Source of the DNA: Saccharomycopsis fibuligera x Saccharomycopsis cf. fibuligera
Taxonomy: Eukaryota; Ascomycota; Saccharomycetes; Ascoideales; Saccharomycopsidaceae
Direction: 5' to 3'
Length of the DNA: 64,000 bases
Assembly (NCBI GenBank): GCA_001936135.1
Contig: CP012810.1
Location: forward strand, 3,348,001 to 3,412,000
The position numbers were made by a program, and so were the translations under genes. The notes under the pieces are model-generated. The model was not told the DNA's origin. It searched no databases and saw only the letters and a program-made list of their open reading frames with translations. Position 1 is the first letter of the stretch. Every line of letters starts with the position of its first letter. This document shows positions 1-10,505 of the stretch, piece after piece.

Positions 1-109
1 AACAAGAGAGTAGCAGCAAAAACAAAACCAAAAAAAAAAGGAAAAAAACGGTTAAACGGATTCCATCAGCGTATTAGGAATAACAGCTATTTACATCGAG
101 GTGGGTCCT

Positions 110-604
110 TTATGGAAGCATATCGTCTTTGTTTTGACCTCCTTGTTGATTTCTTATTTGTTCCAAACGTTGCTGGTACTCAATGGCCCGTTGTTTGTCT
201 TCTTCAGCAATCAAATCGTCAATATCATAGTCAAATTCATTTGGGTCATCATCCTTCTCCGATTTTTGTGCAAAACGTCTTTGTCTCAATACTCTTTCGT
301 GGTTGTCCAACGCATCGGTTTTGAATGATATAGGAATATTCACATTTTCCAATCTTTCCTTGAGCAACTGGCGTTTAGACTTAGCTTCCAAATCTTCACT
401 GTTGATTTTGTCGTATTCATCTGGAGGAACATAGCCGGCGTAGTCGGATGTTGTAGCAGTGGACTCATCTTCGTAGTCATCGTTTTTCTTCTTTTTGGAC
501 GCATTCTTGTCAATTTCAAATTTACCAATACCAGAAAGCGTAGGCAATGCCACAGTGAACACCACCACTATAATGAAAAGCAACAAGAAAAGCAAAATAC
601 CCAT
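110..604 (-). CDS. Small single-pass membrane protein, function unknown
   Basis: The reading frame gives 164 residues from the ATG at 604. An upstream extension of the same frame lacks a supported start and would bury the hydrophobic segment. Residues 2-22 are a very hydrophobic helix (GILLFLLLFIIVVVFTVALP), so this is a signal anchor or N-terminal membrane anchor. The rest is strongly charged and probably disordered: a Lys run near residue 38, acidic patches, and a C-terminal Glu/Gln/Arg-rich helix. I do not recognise a family. The likely topology is a short membrane anchor with a soluble charged tail, in the ER or another endomembrane. It is transcribed divergently from the GH85 gene. A real protein is likely because the anchor-plus-tail design is coherent, but the function is open. 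Confidence 0.75.
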   Translation of the reverse strand: MGILLFLLLFIIVVVFTVALPTLSGIGKFEIDKNASKKKKNDDYEDESTATTSDYAGYVPPDEYDKINSEDLEAKSKRQLLKERLENVNIPISFKTDALDNHERVLRQRRFAQKSEKDDDPNEFDYDIDDLIAEEDKQRAIEYQQRLEQIRNQQGGQNKDDMLP

Positions 605-1353
605 TTTGGAGTAATAATGTATTTGACAGACAGAGGCTTGACAAGATATTGGAAAACTTGAAAGACACAGCTGGGGTAGTGTATTAGTATAGAAAGCCCC
701 GGCTGCTCCACTGGAGAAAAAACAGCTCAAATCGCTTTTATATATTGTAGTCACGTGGTCTCGGAGCAAGGAAAACTGCTGCAAAGACAAAGAAACTCTC
801 CAGTAAGTAGTATACTAATCAGCTTTCTATTATTCTCTGTCTTTCCCACTTTTCTGAGACAGATCTGAGCCAACTAACGATGTCAAGCTTTTGAGTTGGT
901 TAATATGCTCAAAAACAGCTTTCTGGTTTCCGCAAATGTCAGAAGCGAACCAGTGCTCTATGGTGACAGGGTTCGATTGCCAAAACAATATTTCGTCTTT
1001 AAGGCTTTCCCAATAATATTATTGTGGACTAGAGCCCCTGTCTTTTTGTAGCATTTCCATCAAAGTGAATGCAGTCCATACCAAACAACAGCCAACGATA
1101 TTATTGTAGGACCGGTGCAAACTTGTGCCATGGCTAGTGGTTGAACTACCCACCCTTATGTGGCAGTTTGACATATGCCCTGGATCGAGCGCCGTTAGTC
1201 AGGGTAAATCGGCTTGTTTTTGTTTGAGATGCTCATCGCACAGTATCCAAGATAACAACAATAACAGTACCTGCTCCCCATTTGCCTTCAAGGCTCTTAC
1301 TCTTCAGGCACTGATGTTTATTAGAAAGGCCCTCTACAATTTAGGCCAACATA
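605..1353. other. Intergenic, divergent promoter region
   Basis: This 749-bp spacer separates the divergent membrane-protein and GH85 genes. It contains no convincing ORF; a short frame near 1125-1370 opens with GTG and overlaps the GH85 start. No clear TATA box or RNA gene was seen. Confidence 0.6.
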
Positions 1354-3945
1354 ATGTTCTCTCATGCTAGGGTTAGTCGGCGTATGTCCCGGAGAGCCAG
1401 CTCTAATGGCAGCCCTGCCCCTCTGGTAGACCTACGAAAGTCCAGCGGTTCGCGCACTCCTTCTGTCTACTCTCAAGCAATCACTATCCAAGATGAACCC
1501 AAAGATAGCACTCCTGGAGCAGAGAAACCTCATAATAGCAGTTCAGAAGCTCCAACCTCCTTTTCTTCTTCTGGCCAAAGCAACTATAAATATTCGATTA
1601 ATGGTCTTTACTTCAACACTTTAAGCGAGCTTGCAGATTGGTATAACAGTTACGAGTCAACGAGCGATTTATATGATAGTTTGCGCATACCGCGAGAAGA
1701 TTACAGCTTGTACAAGCGGTTCAGACCTACATCATCAGGACTGAACATAAATTTATCTGTTTGTCACGATTTCAAAAACAATTATCTACCTAATGAAGAT
1801 AATAGCCCGCTCGGTTACTTTCCTCATGTGAACGGCAAGCACTATTTCCTACAGTTTCCTGGATTGGTTGACCATTTTATATATTTCTCCCATCATCTAG
1901 TCACAGTTCCAACTGTTTCCTGGATAAACTTTTGTCATAGATTTGGTATGCAATGTTTGGGCACAATTATCGTGGAAGGCAATTCGACGGAAAAGTTTAA
2001 GCAGCTTTCAAAGCTCTGCGCTAAAAATCAAGACAATGAGTACATATATGTCAAGATGCTCATCAGATTATTGGAGCACTACAGATTCGACGGTTACTTG
2101 ATAAATATTGAAACACGATTTTTAAATCACTCAGAGTCGTTTGAAATTATCAATTTTCTTCAACAGTTAAAAGTTTCTGTGCATGTCTCTTCACCAAACG
2201 CAAAAGTAATCTGGTATGATTCTTTTGTTCCATCTTTAAACAAAATCAAGTATGAAAATGGTGTCTCTCCGTTAAATTATGAGCTTTTCAAGTCATCAGA
2301 CTACTTTCTTACAAATTATTGGTGGGATGAAAATACTTTGAAAAAGAATGTGGCAATAGCTGGTCTTCATGGCGTCAACTCGTCCTTATATGTAGGTATT
2401 GATATGTGGGGGCGGGGCTCTAAAGTTGGTAATGGCGGGTATGATGCTCCAATTGCAATCAACTTTTCCAAGGCATATGACTCCAACGTTTGTCTCTTTG
2501 CTCCGGCATGGACCTATGAATATTTGGGACAAGATGGTTTTTTGGAAAATGACCAAAAATTATGGAGAACCGATGGCGAGAATGATACTATTTCTTCTTT
2601 TATCGACTCTTATACCGCAGCTTGTTATTACCCATTTGGGGATTCTAAATATCTGCATGATACACATTCCAAAAAATACTCATTTATTTTTTACACAAAC
2701 TTTTCAAATGGTCAAGGAAAATTTTTTTCAATCAATGGTAATAACGTGTTTAATAATTATTGGGTTAACACTAACTTCCAACATGAAATTCCTGATATTG
2801 CTCTTTCAAGTGACAAAAATTCAAAGAGAAATAATGGTTACAACTTACTCAACTTTTCCATCGATAAGGATGAAGCTTTCAATGGCGGTTCGTGCCTAAA
2901 GATTGTCAAAAACAATAACCTCTTTATAATAAATGATGGAGAATCTCTCAGTGACTTACATCAGGAATTAGTCAATAGACCATTGTTTAGATTTGCCAAT
3001 GACTGTCGCAGTGAAAACTTGAGAATCAAATTGAACTATAAGTACAATATTATCAATAATGAAATGCTGACCCTTTTTAACAGTACCGATAAGGATACCA
3101 TTAACAGCTCAGTGCTTGGTTCCAACATATGGAACCTTGTTGATGGTTTTTTTCAGCTAGATATCATGTATGCTATTGAAAGAAGATATAAGTCGGTCCA
3201 TAAAGTCAACGAAGGTTCATTGAGTATACCTTTAGAAATTGATAAACCAAGTGCAAATAGTTCTAAAAATTCTTTTCTTGAGACTGACTGGAAGCTTGTT
3301 GATCTCACATTTCCTACTCCTAAAGGTATCAAGTGGGAGTATTGTGTTTTGACCTCCGTGAATATAAGCTGGATAAGTCATAAACCAAACGGCGCTCTAA
3401 ATGGAAATGGGTTTACTGACCTGGAACTTAATGAAGACAAGATTTTTTCAAAGGTTTATAAGGTTAATGAAAATTCCAGTATTGAATCATCCATCAGTGA
3501 CAGAATCGGTTTGACTGAATCAACCTCACATTCAGAGCTCTTGGATTCTGACAATGAAGAATGGATTATTCTTCCAGATAATTCTTCCCCAAGCTCATTT
3601 ACTGAGCTTTATATTGGCGATTTGTCCGTCACTTCAATATTTAATGAAGATACTTCGTCATTCCCTTCATCATATAACAGAATCAAGTCTTTGGAAGAAG
3701 TAAAGTCAATTAACAAAGATTCTATTTATATCAAATGGAGCGATTTTTCAAATAATTTGACGAAGGCAGCATACTTTAATGTGTTTGTTAATGATGAGTT
3801 CGTGGGTGTATCATTTTTCAACAGTTGGGTCATTGACTCGAAATCTCTTGCAGTTTTGGGTACTAAGCAAGTTAGGGTTAGGGTTGATATCGTTAGCAGG
3901 ATAGGGGACGTGATCCATGGTGATAGCATCGTGGTTAAGCCTTAG
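1354..3945 (+). CDS. Endo-beta-N-acetylglucosaminidase (GH85, cytosolic ENGase)
   Basis: The protein has 863 residues. GH85 enzymes cut the GlcNAc-GlcNAc core of N-glycans and, in the cytosol, process free or misfolded-glycoprotein glycans. The catalytic motif is FDGYLINIE at residues 245-253, with the Asn251/Glu253 pair typical of the family. Further family blocks are NYWWDE, GIDMWGRG (348-355) and FAPAWTYEY. There is no signal peptide, which fits a cytosolic enzyme such as Ogataea Endo-Om. The first ~70 residues are Ser/Arg-rich and disordered, and a second Met at residue 12 is an alternative start. The C-terminal third is a divergent accessory region. ENGase is absent from Saccharomyces cerevisiae, so its presence here is notable. 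Family call is firm; substrate range is inferred. Confidence 0.93.
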   Translation: MFSHARVSRRMSRRASSNGSPAPLVDLRKSSGSRTPSVYSQAITIQDEPKDSTPGAEKPHNSSSEAPTSFSSSGQSNYKYSINGLYFNTLSELADWYNSYESTSDLYDSLRIPREDYSLYKRFRPTSSGLNINLSVCHDFKNNYLPNEDNSPLGYFPHVNGKHYFLQFPGLVDHFIYFSHHLVTVPTVSWINFCHRFGMQCLGTIIVEGNSTEKFKQLSKLCAKNQDNEYIYVKMLIRLLEHYRFDGYLINIETRFLNHSESFEIINFLQQLKVSVHVSSPNAKVIWYDSFVPSLNKIKYENGVSPLNYELFKSSDYFLTNYWWDENTLKKNVAIAGLHGVNSSLYVGIDMWGRGSKVGNGGYDAPIAINFSKAYDSNVCLFAPAWTYEYLGQDGFLENDQKLWRTDGENDTISSFIDSYTAACYYPFGDSKYLHDTHSKKYSFIFYTNFSNGQGKFFSINGNNVFNNYWVNTNFQHEIPDIALSSDKNSKRNNGYNLLNFSIDKDEAFNGGSCLKIVKNNNLFIINDGESLSDLHQELVNRPLFRFANDCRSENLRIKLNYKYNIINNEMLTLFNSTDKDTINSSVLGSNIWNLVDGFFQLDIMYAIERRYKSVHKVNEGSLSIPLEIDKPSANSSKNSFLETDWKLVDLTFPTPKGIKWEYCVLTSVNISWISHKPNGALNGNGFTDLELNEDKIFSKVYKVNENSSIESSISDRIGLTESTSHSELLDSDNEEWIILPDNSSPSSFTELYIGDLSVTSIFNEDTSSFPSSYNRIKSLEEVKSINKDSIYIKWSDFSNNLTKAAYFNVFVNDEFVGVSFFNSWVIDSKSLAVLGTKQVRVRVDIVSRIGDVIHGDSIVVKP

Positions 3946-4796
3946 TGTTTGTTAATTTTTTGTCCCCTTAATTTTTTTTCTTTCATTTTTACATTTGTTT
4001 CATTTTGATTGCGTTTTCATGGTTGAATATGTGTTTAAGGGTATTATTGATGGTGGTTATTTTGATATTTGCTTTCTTTCATTTTTCTTTTTCTTGTTGT
4101 TTTTCTGTTCATGATAAAACTTATTATTAGATTTAATACACTTCAGTTTTGAAGAGTTTTGTAGTTGCATGTTGTAGATACCAACTCATATACTTTTTTG
4201 ATGGCATTGTTATACAGTTCATATATTAATTGATGTTATTCTTAATCTTTTCAAGAACAACCTCGATTGTTCAAGACACCCAGAGGGTATCTTTTATTTG
4301 CTAAAACTTACGTCTAATATTGCGGTGATACCCCAATGTCGACGTCGAGACATCAAGGCATGCCGATGCTGCGCACAAAAAAAAAAGTGCGTGATAGATG
4401 ATACTTGCGAAAAACAAAAACTTAAAATTTTGAAATGAAAATAATCCTCCGGGTGCTTCCTACATGAGATGGATATCAAGAAGCTCATCTAGACATTATT
4501 AAATCGAAAGTCGTCGCCCTATTCGGTTTTATACGGAGCCTTTTAAACGTTAGAGCTACACACACACACCCGCACATTTTTTAGTTTCAGTTGGCAGTTT
4601 GCCGAGAGCAAAAGTAAAGATAGCATAAAGAAAGCCGTTGAAATTTAATCAACATATATATTAATAAACCTTTCATAAATCAGGGAACTTACAAGTTGTG
4701 GCGACAAATCGTTTCTACCTTTGTTTTTTAAAACTTAAAGGCAAGCAGAAAAGCAGACACTATTGGCAGTTTGCGTTTTCAGCACATAAGATCATA
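3946..4796. other. Intergenic between GH85 and CHIP-like genes
   Basis: The 851-bp spacer starts with a T-rich 3' region for the GH85 gene. It has a short CA run near 4559-4574 and an AT-rich segment just before the CHIP-like ATG. A 64-codon frame on the minus strand (4294-4488) lacks any supporting feature. No RNA gene was recognised. Confidence 0.5.
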
Positions 4797-6002
4797 ATGG
4801 CAACATTTGAAGAAGTTGCAGCACAGCTTAAAGAGGTATGTTATCATTCTAACATCAAGTTCTTTTGTTTTTTTTTTTTTTTTTGTTGTTTTTGTTTTTG
4901 TTCTAATTTTCCATAATATGCAAGATAATAGAGCTCTTTAAGCTAACCAAAACTATTTTTCATATAGCTCGGCAATGAATGCTTTCGCAAAAAGCAATAC
5001 CAAAGCGCCATCGATTATTATAGCCAAGCTATCACAAGAGACCCCAAAACCGTTGCTTATTATACTAACAGAGCCACTGCATATTACAAACTTCATGAAT
5101 CAAATAATCCAGAAAAATCACGGAAATTCAAAGAATGGCTCAATGAACCAACATTGCCTACAGAAAACGAAAAGAATAAATTTGTAGGTGACAAAACTCT
5201 TTTATTGGCAGCAATAGGAGATTGTAAGCGAGCATGTTATCTTGATGAAGATAGCATGAAAGGCCATTTTTATCACGGGGTGGTATTGCTTATACTTGGC
5301 GACTTGATAGAATCGCAAAAGCATTTTCTTTTGGCATATGATCTTGCCTTAAGTACGGGTATGCTGGCCACAGGAACTATCAGTGATTATTTGCTCAAAA
5401 TCAGAGCAAAGTTAAGCTATAGTAAAGAAGTTCAAAGATTGAGAAAATATGTCCCGTTATATCAAAAGATATTGAGGCTTGTGGAGAATGATTATAATGT
5501 CAAATGTGAAAATATTGCTAGAAAACATGGGCTAGCTGAAAGCCCAGACTATCCGAGCTTTAGAAGAAATAAATTGTTTCAGGATGATATCGAAAAGGCC
5601 GCAAGAAGTTACCATAGAACTTTGAATGACTTGAAGCAAACATTTAAACCAATTTTTGTACTGAGTTCAAAAGATAAGCAAATAAGGCAAAATTACATTA
5701 GGTCTGTTAATTTAGAGGCTGAGACAAATGCTAATACGGAATTATCAGAATCTCCGAAGATGGACGTTACGAGGGAAGAGATACCAGACCATTTGCTTGA
5801 CCCAATAAGTTTTAACATTTTCCAAGATCCAGTGGTTGTGCCTTCTGGACAATCGTTCGAAAGAGCTTGGTTGGAAAAGTACGTAAAGAAAAATGGGCAG
5901 GATCCCTTTACTAAGGAACCTTTAACTTTGCAACAGATTTTCCCAAATCATGGATTGAGAAAAGCAGTAGTGGAATTCACTAAAAATCACGTACAGATAT
6001 GA
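4797..6002 (+). CDS. CHIP/STUB1-like TPR and U-box E3 ubiquitin ligase (spliced)
   Basis: Two exons, 4797-4835 and 4968-6002, join in phase 0 to give 357 residues. The family binds the EEVD tails of Hsp70/Hsp90 through TPRs and ubiquitinates their clients. Exon 1 ends in LKE and exon 2 opens with LGNECF, so splicing rebuilds the K-x3-N clamp motif (Lys12, Asn16). Asn47 in YYTNRA and Lys111 in MKGHF match the other clamp positions. The middle is helical, and the U-box spans about 285-355 (DPISFNIFQDPVVVPSGQSF), followed by a PFT-type loop. Human CHIP has 303 residues, so this one is somewhat longer. S. cerevisiae has no clear CHIP. The co-chaperone gene STI1 lies at the other end of the window but is not linked closely. 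Confidence 0.92.
4836..4967 (+). other. Spliceosomal intron of the CHIP-like gene
   Basis: The 132-nt intron has GTATGT at 4836, a 17-T tract at 4868-4884, a GCTAAC branch-point match at 4942-4947 and the acceptor TATAG ending at 4967. Removing it joins the LKE end of exon 1 to LGNECF and restores an uninterrupted TPR. Confidence 0.92.
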
Positions 6003-7472
6003 CATATTTAAGATACTACTTATGTCTAGGCCATGCTCCTGGATCTTTCATTTTTAATTCATTTAATAATAGACTTATTAGAATTTTTTCTCCATTGTAC
6101 ATTTACTATTATTAGTTTCATTTTTTTTTCTTTTCTTTATCTGTTGATCTACTTGTGGTTTGGCGTTTCTTTTATAATACAATACAATTATACAATACCG
6201 TTTATAACGTTATTTAATACACATGGAAAAGTACTAATAAACTCCAAAATCGTCTGGCTAAAATAGTGACTTGTTTCAAGAAATTAAATGTTACACAAAA
6301 TTCCCAATCTCAGGGTTGAGCTATTCCAGTTCAATTTTTCTACTGCACTAGGCTGTAACTCAAATATTTATTATCGTAAATCCAAGTTAAAAAAAACATA
6401 TCATCCTTGAAACAGCTACCTCGCTCGGTATAAAGCCTCGTTACCAAATTTTTGGAAGCTATGAATAGCATAGTTGAGGATGGTATCGTTACAACAATAT
6501 TTAAACATGTAAGTAAAGCTTGTATACAGCCATCCCATACCTGTACACAAAAGTAAACGACTTAGCGATGCCATAAGAGCATGCCTTGCTATGCCATCTC
6601 ATAATTGTCTTCAGAGTAATCGTCGCTGAGAACTTAAACGCTGACGGATATTTTGTTTCCTAAAAGGGTAAAGAGATAGATGCGTCCTCCTTTAAGGTGC
6701 GACACGCTTCATTTTAATAATCGCATCGGCAAAAGAGAAAAGCGTCTCCGTTGGCATCTACTTTTATTCAACCACAATTAATGCTCCAAATAAAGCAAAC
6801 AAAGCTAAATGAATCAAAAAATTGGCTGACCAATGGTTTGTAAAGGAGAGAAGCGAAATGCGACACGAATAGAGCTCGCTGTACGTACGTTTGAAAGCAA
6901 GTCACGAGCAGAAACTGCATCGCATGCGTCGTGCAATCTGTTAGACGGAACTGAATCCCCCTTCAAATCTCTAATGCCAAATCCATGTCTCACATCAATC
7001 CAGTATTTATAAAAAGTTTTCAATCACCTTAAAGTGTCTACATTTATGTTCCATCCCTGGGAACCCTGATACAGTTTCAAGGTATCGCAAATCAGGATCT
7101 CAAAGAATTTACATTAACAATTCTCTTTCTTGCGTGATTTTATTTCCATAATCCCAAATTGCTTGTTTATCTGTTTGTTTGGTCAGCTTTGGTCGAATTT
7201 GATCTGATCGGGCTTTTACACTGTCATATTCTTTGTGTTTTGCTTATCAACCTGACCTTTGTACTATATTATGATATTTTGATATCAACCAATACCACAT
7301 AAACAAAAACTCTGTCTTGATACCCAATACCCAGCTTCATCATAAGCCAAATCACTACAGAGTTAGCATTAATACTGGTGTTCATATTAGTCTTTGACAG
7401 ATCAAAGAGCTAATTTTTTTGAAATAAAAATTTCTCTATACATTTGCACAAGGATTGTTCGACCGAACAGTC
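6003..7472. other. Intergenic, 1.5 kb, no gene recognised
   Basis: AT-rich spacer between two same-strand genes. The left part is the T-rich 3' end of the CHIP-like gene. A TATTTATAAA element lies near 7004-7013 on the plus strand, about 460 bp before the next ATG. A 69-codon minus-strand frame at 6814-7023 opens with TTG and looks like chance. I see no tRNA or repeat. Confidence 0.5.
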
Positions 7473-10400
7473 ATGTATATTGATTGCTTTGAAAATGAAA
7501 TCAACCAGGAGATTGTTCCTGATCACATTGTTGAAAAGCTTCAGTCAATTTTGAGTGACCCTTCAAACGTTGTTGAAATCTGTAATTTGGCTTGTTCACA
7601 TGAATCCATCAAAAAATTATTTGATGCCCACATAACTGATACGTACATTGCTCTTTGTTTTGTGAATGAGAAATCAGATTCCGCTACTGATAGAGTCTTT
7701 TACTATGAATACAGCACAATACTAATAGAAGTGATAGAATTTCAAAATGTTTTGGGAAATAAGGACTTTATTGATAGCATCAAGTTCAAAGCGTTCGGTC
7801 AAGCTGATCTACATTATATCAATGAAAATTTGTACCCATTAATAGTGCTAGAAAATGAAAGCAGTCATATTGAGGATACAGGCAAAATCAAACAGATGCC
7901 CGATGATACCAATAGTCAAAGAATTGTTGAGTTATTCAGTCAAACTAACCCGTCTCCAAGAAAATTTGCCAATAAAATGTCCAAATTGAAGCTTGACAGC
8001 CCTGCATTGTTGACAAAAAGCTCATCTGATACATTACGGCAAACAAATAATGAACAGGGGAACAATAATTATAGAGAAGACATTTATAACTTTTTGGAAG
8101 GCTCTCCCGACTCTACAGTTAAGGTGTCAGAAGTTCTTTCTGAAGAAGCTTTGCATAACACTGACGCAAAGTTTAAAGTGAGGCCGCTTAATTTCTCAGA
8201 TGAGGCTCTTGACGTGAATTTAACTGCATATGACAACTACAATAATAACGACGCTGCGAATATTTCTGATCAACAAGAGGAAACAGATTTTCTTAACACT
8301 GATACTACTGCTTTCAATACAGCAGCCGAGTTCGCAGATTATACCGTGCCCGAGGTGCCAATAACCAATGACAATTTTCTCAATATGTTCAGTGGTCCGG
8401 CAGCTGGTACCAGCTACCAATCAGCAACAGAATACAATACTGCCAGTGAATATCAATCCGCTGATGAAGATGAGCCTGAAATGTCTGCATTCGGAACTGC
8501 AAACAGTGAAAAATTCTATACTCCTAGGTTTAGTCAAAGCAACTCCACTTTTGGAAGTCCTAAAGTCGATCCTTCTGAGTATCTTAATTTTCCGCTCCCT
8601 CAGGATGCTGTCCAATATAATACCTTTAACCCTCAATTTATTCCCGAATCTACACCAAATTTGGATCATGACAATACAACACACAGTGGCTTTATGCAGA
8701 ACAAGGTCAAAAACAACTTACATCATGCTGCTGAACTTCACAATATACAAGATAAATTCTCAACATCCATTTATGTTGATGTTGAAGATCATAATGAGGT
8801 AAAAGAGAACCACTTTGATACAAGTGAAAAAGCCACTGATGATGATTTTGAGGAAGATAGTGATAATGAGTTGTTGGTGATTCCGGTATCCAAACCTTAT
8901 TTTCCTAATACTAATGTTAAAAACTTGAAAGTGCGAAATCCCATCTTGAAGCAAGCAATTTTGCAACTCTTATCAAAATACAAAACGAATCAATGTTATG
9001 CGAATGAAAACAAAAATGTACCAGGTAGCAATTATGGCTTGACGGTGGGGTTGTTTTTTATAAAAAATAGCTTATTCACAGATAATGATTTGATTAAAAA
9101 TGAGGGCGATATTCATGATGTTGGGGTAAGCGCTCGTATTGTTTCTTATGGAATCTTTGAAGACTTATCCAAAAGCATACAAAACAAAAATGATGGTGAA
9201 GTTTTGCTACTTAATTTAGAAATTATGGAGAGAATTAAAATTGATAGACTCAAGTTGCCTAGCTATTTCACTAAGCAAGACAAACATGCTAACTCAAAAG
9301 AGCCTAGAAAGAAGTCCACACGAAGCCTCAAAGAATATGCTGGAGTTCATTTGAATGAGCTAGTTACGTTTGCAAAAACGTACAGCTCTGCCTACTTGTT
9401 AAGTGATCCAAGCTATGATGATAGAGAATTGAACTTGGTGAAAAAATATTCCACTAATTCCCTTATGCTGTTAAGGAAGATTTTACGAATTTTTAAAGAC
9501 TATAATCCGAGGATATTTCCAAGCCATGATGATACCGACAATGGCGGCAGATTCTATGGCTTCAAAAAAGATTTTGAAAACGCCTTTGAAGTGATCTTTT
9601 GTCATTATGATGTTTTCGTTTCTAAGTTTAACTCAAACAACATTCTTAATTTTTTCAACTGCTATCAAGATAATCTTGATTTGATAATCATGAAAAATGA
9701 CTTTTTGATTGAGATCCTAAGAAATTATCTTGAGCTAAAATTTAGCAACTACTACAAGAACAGCTCAGACTTTTTCGGCGACCGCAAAACCCGTCATGAA
9801 GCGAATACAAATTCAATAGATGGGACCGGAATTGATGATTTATACTCATCATTGTACAATAATAACCGCCAAGATTATTTTAATTATTATAATTCAAAGC
9901 TTCAGACTATTTTGAGCACCGATGATGTTTACAGAAAATGCAAACTTATTTCCAAAATTTTCAAAAATGAAGCAGCAATTTTGCAATTTGAAGAAACCAA
10001 AAGTTTGAGCATTCACGAAGATTATACAAAGCAAACATACCATCTGAATACATCCAAGAAAGGTAAAGCTGATTACTATGGTGATTATATGAATATTAAG
10101 CCAACGAAAAGCACCCAAGATGCTAATATTTTTGCCAACGAACCTTTCAGAATGAAATCATCAGTGAGCAGTCCTAACTTTTCCCAAAGTGTAAACACCA
10201 ATGAGCATCCATTTACGAACACCTATGGTATTGGGCGTAACGCTAAGCAACGACAGCAAGAAAACCACTGCTTTTTTAATCCGGAGGCCCAAGCCCATAG
10301 TCATGTTGACGCAGACTTCTCGTATTCTAAATCTTTTGAAAATGAGATCGGCGACAAAGAAAATAGTAACCGGTTCAATAAATCGAAACCGTTTTCTAGC

Positions 10401-10505
10401 CGAAGCTATTTCAACTTGAGCGACTTCATGAACTCCAGCAAGCAAACACAACATGACAGATACAATAATATATATGATCAGCTCTACGATACCAAAAGAT
10501 TTTGA
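7473..10505 (+). CDS. Large, mostly disordered protein of unknown function
   Basis: The first ATG is at 7473, giving 1010 residues; the six codons before it start with TTG. The N-terminal ~130 residues look folded (MYIDCFENEINQEIVPDHIV onward, with regular hydrophobic spacing). Residues ~150-480 are low-complexity, Asn/Asp/Ser-rich, with a local ATEYNTASEYQSADEDE stretch. A second folded block lies at roughly 480-840 (VKNLKVRNPILKQAILQLLS, then alternating hydrophobic and charged segments). The C-terminal ~170 residues are disordered again, with many Asn, Ser and Phe. There is no membrane segment and no motif I can name. The two folded blocks separated by a linker suggest a scaffold or regulatory factor, but this is inference from composition only. 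Confidence 0.85.
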   Translation: MYIDCFENEINQEIVPDHIVEKLQSILSDPSNVVEICNLACSHESIKKLFDAHITDTYIALCFVNEKSDSATDRVFYYEYSTILIEVIEFQNVLGNKDFIDSIKFKAFGQADLHYINENLYPLIVLENESSHIEDTGKIKQMPDDTNSQRIVELFSQTNPSPRKFANKMSKLKLDSPALLTKSSSDTLRQTNNEQGNNNYREDIYNFLEGSPDSTVKVSEVLSEEALHNTDAKFKVRPLNFSDEALDVNLTAYDNYNNNDAANISDQQEETDFLNTDTTAFNTAAEFADYTVPEVPITNDNFLNMFSGPAAGTSYQSATEYNTASEYQSADEDEPEMSAFGTANSEKFYTPRFSQSNSTFGSPKVDPSEYLNFPLPQDAVQYNTFNPQFIPESTPNLDHDNTTHSGFMQNKVKNNLHHAAELHNIQDKFSTSIYVDVEDHNEVKENHFDTSEKATDDDFEEDSDNELLVIPVSKPYFPNTNVKNLKVRNPILKQAILQLLSKYKTNQCYANENKNVPGSNYGLTVGLFFIKNSLFTDNDLIKNEGDIHDVGVSARIVSYGIFEDLSKSIQNKNDGEVLLLNLEIMERIKIDRLKLPSYFTKQDKHANSKEPRKKSTRSLKEYAGVHLNELVTFAKTYSSAYLLSDPSYDDRELNLVKKYSTNSLMLLRKILRIFKDYNPRIFPSHDDTDNGGRFYGFKKDFENAFEVIFCHYDVFVSKFNSNNILNFFNCYQDNLDLIIMKNDFLIEILRNYLELKFSNYYKNSSDFFGDRKTRHEANTNSIDGTGIDDLYSSLYNNNRQDYFNYYNSKLQTILSTDDVYRKCKLISKIFKNEAAILQFEETKSLSIHEDYTKQTYHLNTSKKGKADYYGDYMNIKPTKSTQDANIFANEPFRMKSSVSSPNFSQSVNTNEHPFTNTYGIGRNAKQRQQENHCFFNPEAQAHSHVDADFSYSKSFENEIGDKENSNRFNKSKPFSSRSYFNLSDFMNSSKQTQHDRYNNIYDQLYDTKRF

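Noticed and set aside
794-823. GTAAGT...TACTAAT...CAG resembling an intron upstream of GH85
   Set aside because: Spacing is far too short for a spliceosomal intron and no upstream coding exon exists.
1125-1370. 81-codon frame overlapping the GH85 start
   Set aside because: Opens with GTG, overlaps the better gene and has no recognisable content.
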